Below are positions 16,740 to 24,988 of a stretch of 64,000 nucleotides of DNA, piece by piece. Within the stretch, counting starts at the first letter, position 1, and every line of letters begins with the position of its first letter. A program made the position numbers and the translations under genes. The stretch spans positions 186,001-250,000 of the forward strand of contig DJHM01000044.1 of NCBI GenBank assembly GCA_002433075.1. Direction: 5' to 3'. A model generated the notes under the pieces. It was not told where the DNA came from. It saw nothing but the letters and a program-made list of their open reading frames with translations, and searched no databases. This DNA is from Latescibacteria bacterium UBA6620 (GTDB lineage Bacteria > Latescibacterota > UBA2968).

Positions 16740-18596
16740 CTACCTTTCGCCGAGGTTCCTCTCCGCGCTCTCCCCGGCTCCCGAAGCCCTGGCGAAGGGA
16801 GCTGCGTTGAGTGTCTTAGGCAAGAGCGCCTCGAGTTGGGCCATCGGTTCCTCGAGGGAGGTGATTGCGTCGGACCAGAAGTTGGGCTGTTCCAGGTCTA
16901 CGTCGATGCTGCTGCGGGCTACACCTTCGGAGGTATCCGAGCCCGTGAGACGCAGGAATTCTTCGTATCGGGGGAGGAAGTCCGGGCCCTCCTGCTTGAA
17001 TCTGGCGAACAGCCCGCGGCTCAGGAGAAAGCCGAACGTGTAAGGGAAGTTGTAGAACGAGACTCCGGTGATGTAGAAGTGGAGCTTTGAAGCCCAGAAG
17101 TAAGGATCCTCGCCGCCTTCGACGAGAACGTCTCCGAAAACGCGCTTCTGGGTTTCGACCATCAGATCCTTCAGCCGGGTTACGGTGAGTTCACCTTCTT
17201 CGCGCTGCTCGTAGAGTGCGCGCTCGAATTCGAAGCGGGTCGGGATGTCGAGCAGGAAGATCGCGCCGTGCCCCACTTCCGCATCGAGCATGAGCGCCTT
17301 CTGCGTGTCGGGGACGGAGGGATCGCTTACGATGCCCTCGGTGAGGATCATTTCACCGAACGTGGAGGCCGATTCCGCGAGGGTCATCGGGTATCCTCTG
17401 GCGAACGGACGCAGGTCTCGCATAACGTAGCTGTGGAAGGCGTGTCCGGCTTCGTGCGCGAGAGTTCGCATGTCCCCCATGGCCTCGTTGTAGGTCATGA
17501 AAATCCTGGATTCCCGCGTGAGCAGGGATCCTGTGCAGAAGCCGCCCGGTCGCTTGCCCTCTCGAGGACCCCAGTCGATCCAGTTCCGGTCGAACATGCT
17601 TTGCGTGAAGTCTCCGAGGTCCGGGTAGGCTGCCGTGAATGCCCGGGTGACGAGTTCGCAGGCGCGATCCCAATCGAAGACCTCGATTTCGCGGAAGGGC
17701 ATGGGGGCGCCCATGTCATACCACGCGATGCCGGGTTCGCCCATTGCCTTTGCCTTGAGGGCAATGGCCTTCCGTGGCTGCTCCCGATGTGCGGCAATGG
17801 CGTCGAACATGGCGTCGAGGGTTTTCTTGGTGATGGCAGAGTCGAACAGGGCGCGTTCGAGGAAATGTGGAATCTCCCGGTATCGGTAAAGGGTGAGCCG
17901 GGTGCCCGAAATGGCGTTGAGGGCGGCTGCGGCCACATCCTCCACCGTCGACCAGGCAGTGTTCCCGCCCTCGAATGCGGCGCGGCGGATGTCGCGATCG
18001 GATTGCTCCATGAGCGACCGACGTTGAGAGATGGGCAGACGTTCGGTGCGACCGTCGGGATAGGTGATGTCGAACTCGAGCTTCCCCGAGATCGTGTCGT
18101 AGAGCCGCCCCCACGCTGAGATGCCGTCGACACCGAGATCCGCGGCCAGCGCTTCCCGGTCGGTCGACATCATGAACCGCGCATCCTGACGATCGCGCTT
18201 CAGGACGTAGGAAGCGGAGGCAAGACGCTCACGGGCGCAGAACTCCGCGAAGGCATCATCGTCCGTAGAGCGGATTCCACGCAGCATCTCGGCGTTCACC
18301 TTGGCGGTTACAGCGCCCAGTTGGGAGAAAGCGCTCTCCGCCACCTGATAGGCCTCGTTGCTCGCATCCGCGGCAGTGAGGCATCCCAGATAGGATCCGT
18401 AGTGCGAATACCGGGTGGCAAATTCCTCCACGTCGAGGTAGAGGGATTCCCAGGCGTCCTGATTCTGGTCGTCGAGGTCGCTGAGGCCGGACGCCCGATC
18501 GAGAAGTTCATCGACGTCCCGTTCGAGGGCGTCGCGGAACTCGATCATTTCGGATCCGCCGAACTCAGGGAAATAGGAGGTGAGGTCCCAGTCCAT
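16740..18596 (-). CDS. pepF: oligoendopeptidase F (M3 family metallopeptidase)
   Basis: 618 aa, the normal length for M3B peptidases. The zinc motif HEAGH lies in TLAHEAGHAFHSY, with the third ligand Glu in LAESASTFGEMIL about 25 residues later. The C-terminal YITGVSFYNFPYTFGFL is a family signature of PepF. The enzyme cleaves oligopeptides of about 7-17 residues in the cytoplasm. No signal peptide. The stop codon lies 9 bp beyond repeat copy B. There is no obvious functional tie to the neighbouring sugar isomerase genes. Confidence 0.95.
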   Translation of the reverse strand: MDWDLTSYFPEFGGSEMIEFRDALERDVDELLDRASGLSDLDDQNQDAWESLYLDVEEFATRYSHYGSYLGCLTAADASNEAYQVAESAFSQLGAVTAKVNAEMLRGIRSTDDDAFAEFCARERLASASYVLKRDRQDARFMMSTDREALAADLGVDGISAWGRLYDTISGKLEFDITYPDGRTERLPISQRRSLMEQSDRDIRRAAFEGGNTAWSTVEDVAAAALNAISGTRLTLYRYREIPHFLERALFDSAITKKTLDAMFDAIAAHREQPRKAIALKAKAMGEPGIAWYDMGAPMPFREIEVFDWDRACELVTRAFTAAYPDLGDFTQSMFDRNWIDWGPREGKRPGGFCTGSLLTRESRIFMTYNEAMGDMRTLAHEAGHAFHSYVMRDLRPFARGYPMTLAESASTFGEMILTEGIVSDPSVPDTQKALMLDAEVGHGAIFLLDIPTRFEFERALYEQREEGELTVTRLKDLMVETQKRVFGDVLVEGGEDPYFWASKLHFYITGVSFYNFPYTFGFLLSRGLFARFKQEGPDFLPRYEEFLRLTGSDTSEGVARSSIDVDLEQPNFWSDAITSLEEPMAQLEALLPKTLNAAPFARASGAGESAERNLGER

Positions 18597-18627
18597 CAGG
18601 AAAGTCCGAGCGGGATAAGGGGTGAGC

Positions 18628-18644
18628 GGGAGAGCAGGTGTGGC
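18628..18644. repeat. 17-bp GGGAGAGC repeat
   Basis: This 17-mer (GGGAGAGCAGGTGTGGC) differs at a single base from the copies at 62741-62757 (G at that place) and 62826-62842 (A, opposite strand). It lies in the short gap between the pepF start and the stop of the downstream-strand TIM-barrel gene. Confidence 0.7.
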
Positions 18645-18680
18645 GTGGATCCGAGCGAACGTTCAGTCATGCTGTTTCCC

Positions 18681-19514
18681 TCATCCCTTCTCAAGGAGCT
18701 GGCGTAGGTGGGTGACGGCGAGGCGGAGGGCTTCGTTGTCGTCGCACGTCGAGCACTGATTCTGCAGAACGATGGAGATGTTGCCGTTGAAGCCGGATCG
18801 TTGGAGGATGTCGACAACACGTGCGTAGTCGATCCAGGCCTCGGTACCGGTTTCGACGCGATAGAATTTCGCTCGCACGGTTGCCGCACGAGGCGCCACT
18901 TCTTCGATGTAGCCGTAGATGTCCGTGTTGGGGTCGGATTGACCAAGAGGGGAGGCGCCGACCGAACCCTCCCATTCACCCGTGTCGAGCACGCAGGTGA
19001 AATTAGGGCGGTCGACTTCGTCGAGAATGGCGATGACATCGCTTCCGGTGGCTGCCAGGTTGCCGTTGTTGTGGTTCTGAAGTCCGAGCAGAATGCCTCT
19101 TTCCAGGGCCTCATCGGCCAGAATCTGGAAGTTCTCGATCATCTGATTCCAGAGGGCGGATCGATCGCCACCCACGCGCATCGAAACGCCAAAGAGTCTC
19201 ACAATCGGACAACCGAGCGAGGCGGCGACGTCGATGTCGAAGCGTGCCTGATCCATCCGCTGCCGAACGACATCGGCCTCCCCAGCGAAATTCCCGACCG
19301 AGCCGACGTAGCCGATGGGCAGGCCCTGCTTCAGGCAGAGCGAGCGGATGTGGTGCAGGTAGCCGACCTCCTTGGAGCGGAACCCTTTGCCGAGATGAAA
19401 GTCGATCGTGTCGAGGTTCAGACTCCTGACCAGCGGAATGAACTCCTCCAGGTCCATGAATCCGCCCGTTCGGACCCGATCGAGCAGATTCGAAAAGCAC
19501 CCCAGCTTGATCAC
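18681..19514 (-). CDS. sugar phosphate isomerase/epimerase-like TIM barrel (AP endonuclease 2 family)
   Basis: 277 aa from GTG 19514. Shows the xylose-isomerase-like barrel: FIPLVRSLNLDTIDFHLG at the start, conserved GLQNHNNG carrying metal-ligand residues, and CVLDTGEWEG in the middle of the barrel. Members are metal-dependent isomerases or epimerases of keto-sugars and inososes. It is the first of three related barrels on the same strand (also 19518-20291 and 20385-21182), only 3 bp from the second. Substrate unknown. Confidence 0.85.
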   Translation of the reverse strand: MIKLGCFSNLLDRVRTGGFMDLEEFIPLVRSLNLDTIDFHLGKGFRSKEVGYLHHIRSLCLKQGLPIGYVGSVGNFAGEADVVRQRMDQARFDIDVAASLGCPIVRLFGVSMRVGGDRSALWNQMIENFQILADEALERGILLGLQNHNNGNLAATGSDVIAILDEVDRPNFTCVLDTGEWEGSVGASPLGQSDPNTDIYGYIEEVAPRAATVRAKFYRVETGTEAWIDYARVVDILQRSGFNGNISIVLQNQCSTCDDNEALRLAVTHLRQLLEKG

Positions 19515-19517
19515 CGG

Positions 19518-20291
19518 CTACACACCCAACTTGCGCACGAAATCCAGATTTCGAGCATTGTCACCCGCTGGATCGTCATCGCTTACAGGTGTTTCGAGCA
19601 CGATGTATCCGTCGTAGCCGATCTCCCGAATGGCCGCATCGACGTCATCGAAGTCCACACGGCCGTCCCCGAGCGCCTGGCGGTCGGTGTCTTTGGCGTG
19701 GATCATTCCAACTCTGGAAGGCCCGAGCTTGCGAATTTCAGCCGCGGGATCCTGATCGCGCATGGCGGTGTTTCCCGTGTCGTGATAGACCTTCAAATGA
19801 TCGGACGCAACGGCGTCTACGATACGAACGTACTGATCGGCGCTGAACGTGGCCTCCAGATTCAGGGTCACGCCTTGCTGCGCGGCCGTTTCGCTCAGGT
19901 TTATCAATCCGTCGGTCAACTGCTGCCAGGTCGAGTCCGGCCAGTCATCCATGTCCTTCGGGAACATGGGGACAAGGATCTGATCCGTGTCGAGCGGCCG
20001 ACAGCACTCGATCGTGTGGGTCAGGATCTCCGCTCCTTCCTTGCGCAGATCCTCGTCGGGGAGCGCAGGGTGGAACCGGGAGAAGACCCCGGGTGACAGC
20101 GAAGAAATTTCGACACCAGCCTCATCGGCCACCCCCTTCAGCTTCTCCGTCCCACCTTCCTGCCACAGGACGTTGTCTCGATACTCGAGGCCGATGCAGA
20201 ATTCGACACCGTCGAAGCCGATGTCGGCGGCTGTGCGAAAGGTCTCTTCGAGGGGGACTTTGAGCATGCCATCGCGGATTCCGTATTTCAT
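19518..20291 (-). CDS. sugar phosphate isomerase/epimerase-like TIM barrel
   Basis: 257 aa. Metal-ligand strands of the xylose-isomerase-like fold are clear: LNLEATF (Glu), VYHDTGNTAM (His, Asp), GMIHAKD (His) and IVLETPVSD (Glu), the same series used by tagatose 3-epimerases and hydroxypyruvate isomerases. The ATG at 20291 gives MKYGIRDGML. The gene is sandwiched between two other members of its family, which suggests local duplication and divergence or a cluster acting on related ketoses. Cytosolic. Confidence 0.9.
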   Translation of the reverse strand: MKYGIRDGMLKVPLEETFRTAADIGFDGVEFCIGLEYRDNVLWQEGGTEKLKGVADEAGVEISSLSPGVFSRFHPALPDEDLRKEGAEILTHTIECCRPLDTDQILVPMFPKDMDDWPDSTWQQLTDGLINLSETAAQQGVTLNLEATFSADQYVRIVDAVASDHLKVYHDTGNTAMRDQDPAAEIRKLGPSRVGMIHAKDTDRQALGDGRVDFDDVDAAIREIGYDGYIVLETPVSDDDPAGDNARNLDFVRKLGV

Positions 20292-20384
20292 GACCTTCCC
20301 GTTCCGCAGAGGGTGCGTCGATCTGCGAGGACCGACACTTCGACTCCGCTCAGTGTGATGGTGTGGTTGCCAGAGGTGGGTGAT

Positions 20385-21182
20385 TCAGAGAAGATGCTCG
20401 AAACGATCCCGGATGCGGGCTTTATCGTCGAAGGTGCCGAAGCCGAGGTTGAACCAACCCTGGTAACCCCGGTTCCTCAGGTCGGTGAAAAGGGCTTCGA
20501 AGTCGATGTTCCCTTCACCTGGGACGAGGTGGATCTCGTAATCGCCGTTGTTGTCGTTGACACGGACCTGACCGATGTTGCCGGCGCCGAAGGCCTCCAG
20601 GAAGCCGGCCCATCCTTCGGGGACGAGGTTGCCGTGGGCGACGTTGAACGCCCACTTGAAGTTGGGCGCTTCGATTTCGTCGAGAAACCAGCGGGTCTCG
20701 GCCACGTTGTGGGGCAGATAATGCATTTCGGACAACTCCGGTTCCCGATTGTGGTTCTCGAAGTAGACCTCCATGCCCGCCCGGGCGGTTCGCTCGATCA
20801 AACGTCTGATTCGATCGACCACGACAGGTCGGCGCTTCTCGATGTCGCCAAAGTGATAGCCTCCGTGGGCGACGAACCAGCCGCATCCGAGCCGTTCGGC
20901 TAGAGCGACGTTCGCTTCCATGTATTCTTCAACCGCTTCGGCCACGATGGGAACGATTTCGGCGTGGTTGATGGCCGAGGACGGGTGGATTCCAAGGCGA
21001 ACACCCGTTGTCTCGCACAGGGACCTGATGCGGTCGACACGTGCATCATCGAATGAGGCGATGCTGTTGGGTTCCAGGTCGGCCTGAAAGTCGATGTATT
21101 CGAAACCGTTCTCGGCCGCCCATTGAATATTCTCTTCCAGGGGAAGTGATTTATCTGCATCGAAACCGAATCGTAAGGACAA
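20385..21182 (-). CDS. sugar phosphate isomerase/epimerase-like TIM barrel, TTG start
   Basis: 265 aa from TTG 21182. I prefer this start to the ATG at 21260 because AAGGAG (21189-21194) lies 6 nt upstream and the protein then begins SLRFGFDADKSLPLEENI, a normal family N-terminus. Ligand blocks are YFENHNREPE (Glu), WAFNVAHGNL (His) and a C-terminal NLGFGTFDD. Third of three related barrels in a row. Metal-dependent sugar isomerase or epimerase by family; substrate unknown. Confidence 0.85.
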   Translation of the reverse strand: MSLRFGFDADKSLPLEENIQWAAENGFEYIDFQADLEPNSIASFDDARVDRIRSLCETTGVRLGIHPSSAINHAEIVPIVAEAVEEYMEANVALAERLGCGWFVAHGGYHFGDIEKRRPVVVDRIRRLIERTARAGMEVYFENHNREPELSEMHYLPHNVAETRWFLDEIEAPNFKWAFNVAHGNLVPEGWAGFLEAFGAGNIGQVRVNDNNGDYEIHLVPGEGNIDFEALFTDLRNRGYQGWFNLGFGTFDDKARIRDRFEHLL

Positions 21183-21285
21183 TCTCCGCTCCTTGATGGC
21201 CGTTTGCTCAGGATCTTGCAGAAGGACGTGATGGATTGCCGGAAAGGCAAGCCCACGCACGGTGAAGGTGCATCTTCGGGAGTTC

Positions 21286-22089
21286 CTAAGCCCGATTCAG
21301 GGCGGCTTTCAACCGGACGGATCTCTCATCGATGTAGGCAGAGTACTCCGGGGTTCCACAGAAATCGTGGAGGGTCGCGCGCTTCCGATAGGGCACGTAG
21401 TTCCCGAGGTGCCATGCGCTCGACCGATAGAGTGCAAAGTCGCCCGCGTTCAGGCGCAGCTGAACCGCTCCAGGCATGCTTCTGACGTAGTCCAGACACT
21501 GCCGTTCGAGCTCTTCATTCGACCCCGGCGCATCCTCTCTGAAACGGGATCGGTCGTAACTGTCCCGCGCCCTTTCTTCACCGGGCGTGTTGGTCTGTCG
21601 ATAGTGGCTCCCCGGTACGAACCAGGTCGAGGGATCTTCGTATAACGCGCAATTGATCTGGTTCATGTAGTCAATGTCGAAAACCTGTCGGTCCCAAGCC
21701 TCCTGGAATTCCGCTTCGAAAATCTCCTTCGGCACGTGATCGCGATGATCCCGGTGCCAGTTCGTACACCACGGATGCTCGGCGGGCTCGATCAGAATGC
21801 CCATCCGGTTCGTATCGGCGTGAAAGTGTCGCGGTGTCAGCACGCGGTGGATCGCATCGTTCAGTTCGGGTAGTTCGGCGTAATCCTTGAAGGGAGCCCG
21901 GTCGAGGTCGTAGGCGCCGACCGGCTGGAGACGTTGCGTCTGGGCCCCCCGCTGTTCGCGTGCGATTTCGCGGGCCCGATCGGCAACCTTCCTCAGGTCG
22001 GACAGGAGCGAGACCGGAAGAATTTCGCGGAAGACGGTGCACCCCGTCGTGTGGTAGTCGGTGAGGTGTTTTTCGGAGAAAGTGAACAC
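21286..22089 (-). CDS. PhyH-family dioxygenase
   Basis: 267 aa from GTG 22089, with GAGGAG 6 nt upstream. The PhyH plan is DYHTTGCTVFREILP at the N-terminus, HxD in TNWHRDHRDHV, a PGSHYRQ turn, and a distal SAWHLGNY followed by RKRATLHDFCG holding the 2-oxoglutarate Arg. The segment ARDSYDRSRFREDAP is charged and may be a lid. Substrate unknown. The gene precedes the tandem isomerases and follows a phosphatase-like gene by 26 bp. Confidence 0.9.
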   Translation of the reverse strand: MFTFSEKHLTDYHTTGCTVFREILPVSLLSDLRKVADRAREIAREQRGAQTQRLQPVGAYDLDRAPFKDYAELPELNDAIHRVLTPRHFHADTNRMGILIEPAEHPWCTNWHRDHRDHVPKEIFEAEFQEAWDRQVFDIDYMNQINCALYEDPSTWFVPGSHYRQTNTPGEERARDSYDRSRFREDAPGSNEELERQCLDYVRSMPGAVQLRLNAGDFALYRSSAWHLGNYVPYRKRATLHDFCGTPEYSAYIDERSVRLKAALNRA

Positions 22090-22115
22090 GTTGAACTCCT
22101 CGATGTCGGAGAATC

Positions 22116-22580
22116 TCAGATGGAGAAGTAATCGATGTCGTGGTCGGTCAGGATGCGGTCGACGTATTCCTCCCGGACTCCGCTAGGTGTCCAGAGCTTT
22201 TCCATGTCTGCCTTCGCGTCCACTGGATCGAGACCCAACTGGGTAGTTCGGTAGAGAAACATGAAAGCGGAGACCCGGTAGTTGACGACACAGTGAGCGA
22301 ATGTCTTTCTCTCAACCACGCTGCGCATCAGACCGGTGAAAAGCTCGAAGTCTACGAGCGTGGGTTCTTGCCACACGACGGGGATCTGGAAGTAACTCAT
22401 GCCCATCGCCGTCACGACCTCCGACTCGTTGGGTATGGCGCCCTTCGAGTCGGGCGTTGCAAGGTTGATGACGACCTCGTAGCCCTCTTCCCTGACCGCC
22501 GGGTATTGATCTGCCCGAGGCTGACCTGCAGTCCCGATGAGGTCGGTGAGGGCGACGAGGTTGGTGATGTCAGACATCAT
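22116..22580 (-). CDS. protein tyrosine phosphatase-like protein with a shortened P-loop
   Basis: 154 aa. The fold resembles small dual-specificity phosphatases (GTAGQPRADQYPAVREEGYEVVINL is the usual start: AGQP then VINL). The expected catalytic loop HCx5R is replaced by HCVVNYRVSAF, which has only four residues between Cys and Arg. This HCxxNxRxS form recurs in a bacterial subfamily whose activity is not established to my knowledge, so phosphatase function is uncertain. Located between a TauE-like permease and a PhyH gene. Confidence 0.75.
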   Translation of the reverse strand: MMSDITNLVALTDLIGTAGQPRADQYPAVREEGYEVVINLATPDSKGAIPNESEVVTAMGMSYFQIPVVWQEPTLVDFELFTGLMRSVVERKTFAHCVVNYRVSAFMFLYRTTQLGLDPVDAKADMEKLWTPSGVREEYVDRILTDHDIDYFSI

Positions 22581-22612
22581 GGTCGCAGAAGTTCACTGGT
22601 TGGATCAATGCA

Positions 22613-23344
22613 CTATGGGACCAGATCGAACCCGACAGCCTGGAGAATGATCCTCAGACAGAGTGCGGTGAGAAGGATTTTAATGCCGATCCGAAAGATA
22701 TGTTCGGGGACGTATTCGCGCAGCTGTGTTCCAGCCCAGGATCCCGCGGCTGCGCCGGCGGCCATGCCCAGGACCAGTCGCCAATAGTCGAAAAAGGCGA
22801 ATCCGAGGATGCCGAACGTCACGACCTTGGCCCCGTGCATGGCCGTCATCTGGACGGCGTGGGTGATGACGGTTCGGTCCCGGCCCAGATCCTCACGTAA
22901 CAGGAAGGGCATGTTGAGGGGACCGGTCACGCCGACGAAGAGGGACAGGGCGCTCTGCACAGTTCCGAGGATGGTGAAGACGCCGGGAATGCGGGGTGCC
23001 GCCTCGAAACGCGGCATCCAGGTCAGCACGAGAATAAAGGCGCCCAGGGCGAGGGTTAGGTGTTCCCACGAAAAGTAGGGTACGACCTGGGAGCCGATGG
23101 CCGTCCCGACGATGGTTCCCAGGGCGTAGGCGCGTACGATGCGCCATTCGATGTGACGGATCCCGAGTGCTGTCCGGCTGACGTTGCTGACGATCTGAAC
23201 GAGTCCGTGGATCGGGACGATGGCGGACACGGGCAGCAAACCGGGCATGACGGTGATGAGAACGACCCCCCCGGCGATGCCCCCGATGGCCGCGGTCAGG
23301 GAAGTGAGAAGAGCGGCCAGAATCAGGATGAACTCCGCGTTCAA
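22613..23344 (-). CDS. sulfite exporter TauE/SafE family membrane permease
   Basis: 243 aa when begun at TTG 23344 (LNAEFILILAALL). About seven to eight hydrophobic segments are seen, including LTSLTAAIGGIAGGVVLI near the N-terminus and AAGAAAGSWAGTQL near the C-terminus, the glycine-rich pair typical of TauE/SafE. The family exports or imports small organic or inorganic anions such as sulfite or sulfoacetate. A longer frame reaches 23539 but would overlap the upstream gene by 160 bp. No clear ribosome site precedes TTG, so the start is uncertain; it falls inside an A-rich repeat. Confidence 0.85.
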   Translation of the reverse strand: MNAEFILILAALLTSLTAAIGGIAGGVVLITVMPGLLPVSAIVPIHGLVQIVSNVSRTALGIRHIEWRIVRAYALGTIVGTAIGSQVVPYFSWEHLTLALGAFILVLTWMPRFEAAPRIPGVFTILGTVQSALSLFVGVTGPLNMPFLLREDLGRDRTVITHAVQMTAMHGAKVVTFGILGFAFFDYWRLVLGMAAGAAAGSWAGTQLREYVPEHIFRIGIKILLTALCLRIILQAVGFDLVP

Positions 23345-23372
23345 TGCAAAAGGCCAAATGAAAAGTGTAGGA
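23342..23372. repeat. A-rich quasi-periodic repeat (GCAAAAGGCAAA type)
   Basis: The stretch TCAATGCAAAAGGCC then AAATGAAAAGTG matches the style of 36171-36205 (GTGCAAAAGGCAAAGTG) and 40345-40380 (GCAAAATGCAAAACG). It covers the probable start of the TauE-like gene and the gap to the upstream oxidoreductase. Confidence 0.5.
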
Positions 23373-23378
23373 TGCGGG

Positions 23379-24935
23379 TCACGGTAACGGGTGATCCTCC
23401 AGGACGGCCATTGCGGCATTCCTGCCGTTGGCGGCGATGACACTGCCCCCGGGATGGGTGCCCGCGCCACAGAGATAGGTGCCGGGCATGGGGGTGTCGG
23501 GCGGTGAGACGGCGATCCCACGCGTGAGACGGAAGACACTCGCCGTGGAAGATGTGGCCACCTGTGAGCCCGATCTTCTCTTCGATATCGGGAGGGCCGA
23601 GGATTTCATACCGCTCGACAGCATCGGGGACATTGCTGCAGTATCGATGGATCGAAGTGCGAGGTCGGCGACTTCATCGCGGCGGGTATCCCAGTTTCCG
23701 TCTGAGAAGTCGTAGGGCACATACTGGGCGAAAACGCTCATGATGTGGCGGTCGTCGGGAACCACGGAACGGTCGAGTGCGGATTGGAAATAGAGTTCGG
23801 TCCACAGTCGGTCGGGTAATGCGCCACCCCGCGCGATGTTGCAGTTCGTGCGCCACTTCTCTCTGGTCAGCGGCGTGTTGATCTGGCCACGGTGGTGATC
23901 GCGATCCGTCCCCGGCCTAGCCGTAAAGCTGGGCAGCTCTCGAAGCGCCACATTGAGTTTGACGGTACAGCCCTCGATCGGCACCGCATCGACCCGGGCT
24001 TTCCATTCGGGGTCCGCCCGGTCGTCGAGCAGCCGAGCTGTCGTGACCGGATCCGCATTGGAGATGACGACGGGGGACGCGATCCGCTCTCCTCCAGCCA
24101 GACGGACCCCTTCACCGGGCTCGATCGATCCAACCGGGAGATCGACGGCGACGGTTGCGCCGAGTTCCATGGCGATGTCGCAGAGAATGAAGCTGACGGT
24201 TCCCATTCCGCCGCGAACATAGCCCCATTCGCCTGTCATCCCGAACATGCGGCCGCTGGAGTGGTGGAAACGGATCGAGGCCGTGCCGGCGTCGAACGGG
24301 CTGGCGTTCGTGCCGATAACCCCCTGACCGAGCAAGGCCTGGTGAAGCCGCTCGTCGTCGAGAAATCGCTCGACGAAGTCGACCATGGACCATTCGAAGA
24401 GGAAGCCAAGCGCCTCGTCGTCATTGTCGAGTTGGTCTGCGATTTCGTCACGGGTCGGGTTGAGGGACAGCCAAAGATCGCGATGGTCGGGACGCCGGAG
24501 GGCGTTGCGTATTCCGGCTACGAAGCGATTCATTTCCTGCCACCCTCCCACGTCTCCGGGAGAGAGTCGTCCCACTTCCTCCAGACACAGGTCCCGGTCA
24601 CTCCAGAGCTGCACCGAAGAACCGTCATCGAAGGGGACGAACATGCCGGCCGTGGCCGGGATCCACTGGAAACCGTGACCGGGAAGGTCGAGTTCATCGA
24701 TGACGAGGGGATGGAGGAGTCCGCAGAGATACGCACAGGGCGAGATTCTGTAGCCGGGCCACGTTTCTTCTAGCGTGCAGGCGCCCCCGACGCGTTCGTT
24801 CGCTTCCAGAGCGAGCACACGTTTTCCTGCCCGGGCAAGGTAGGCGGCGCAGGTGAGGCCGTTGTGTCCAGCGCCGACGATGACCACATCCCACGACTGA
24901 CGAGTGAGGTGGCCGAGGGCGGCTGTGGCAGGCAA
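23379..24935 (-). CDS. phytoene desaturase-like FAD-dependent oxidoreductase with an internal frame swap
   Basis: 518 aa from TTG 24935 (an in-frame stop lies just upstream). The FAD motif VVIVGAGHNGLTCAAYLA is near residue 20, then ANERVGGACTLEE and the C-terminal YLCGAGTHPGGSVIA, typical of the CrtI/carotenoid-isomerase-like amine oxidase group. Between about 23641 and 23497 the open frame encodes an unrelated low-complexity stretch (SSALPISKRR), whereas a shifted frame there encodes the expected VERYEILGPPDIEEK, LTGGHIFHGECLP and WDRRLTAR. One lost base near 23640 and one extra C near 23496 would explain this. The result is either a damaged C-terminal domain or two assembly indels. Confidence 0.85.
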   Translation of the reverse strand: MPATAALGHLTRQSWDVVIVGAGHNGLTCAAYLARAGKRVLALEANERVGGACTLEETWPGYRISPCAYLCGLLHPLVIDELDLPGHGFQWIPATAGMFVPFDDGSSVQLWSDRDLCLEEVGRLSPGDVGGWQEMNRFVAGIRNALRRPDHRDLWLSLNPTRDEIADQLDNDDEALGFLFEWSMVDFVERFLDDERLHQALLGQGVIGTNASPFDAGTASIRFHHSSGRMFGMTGEWGYVRGGMGTVSFILCDIAMELGATVAVDLPVGSIEPGEGVRLAGGERIASPVVISNADPVTTARLLDDRADPEWKARVDAVPIEGCTVKLNVALRELPSFTARPGTDRDHHRGQINTPLTREKWRTNCNIARGGALPDRLWTELYFQSALDRSVVPDDRHIMSVFAQYVPYDFSDGNWDTRRDEVADLALRSIDTAAMSPMLSSGMKSSALPISKRRSGSQVATSSTASVFRLTRGIAVSPPDTPMPGTYLCGAGTHPGGSVIAANGRNAAMAVLEDHPLP

Positions 24936-24940
24936 GTTTG

Positions 24941-24970
24941 ATTAAGGAATTAGGGAATCGGGAAAACTGG
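24941..24970. repeat. A/G-rich quasi-periodic repeat (TTAGGGAATCGGGAAA type)
   Basis: Reads ATTAAGGAATTAGGG then AATCGGGAAAACTGG, a decayed tandem of GGAATTAG-like units immediately upstream of the TTG start of the FAD oxidoreductase. It contributes the in-frame stop that bounds that start. Single copy in the window. Confidence 0.45.
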
Positions 24971-24988
24971 AGACGGAAACGGGACCTG

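Noticed and set aside
18708..20096. 462-aa open frame on the plus strand
   Set aside because: Runs antisense across two TIM-barrel genes with clear family motifs on the other strand; no motif of its own.
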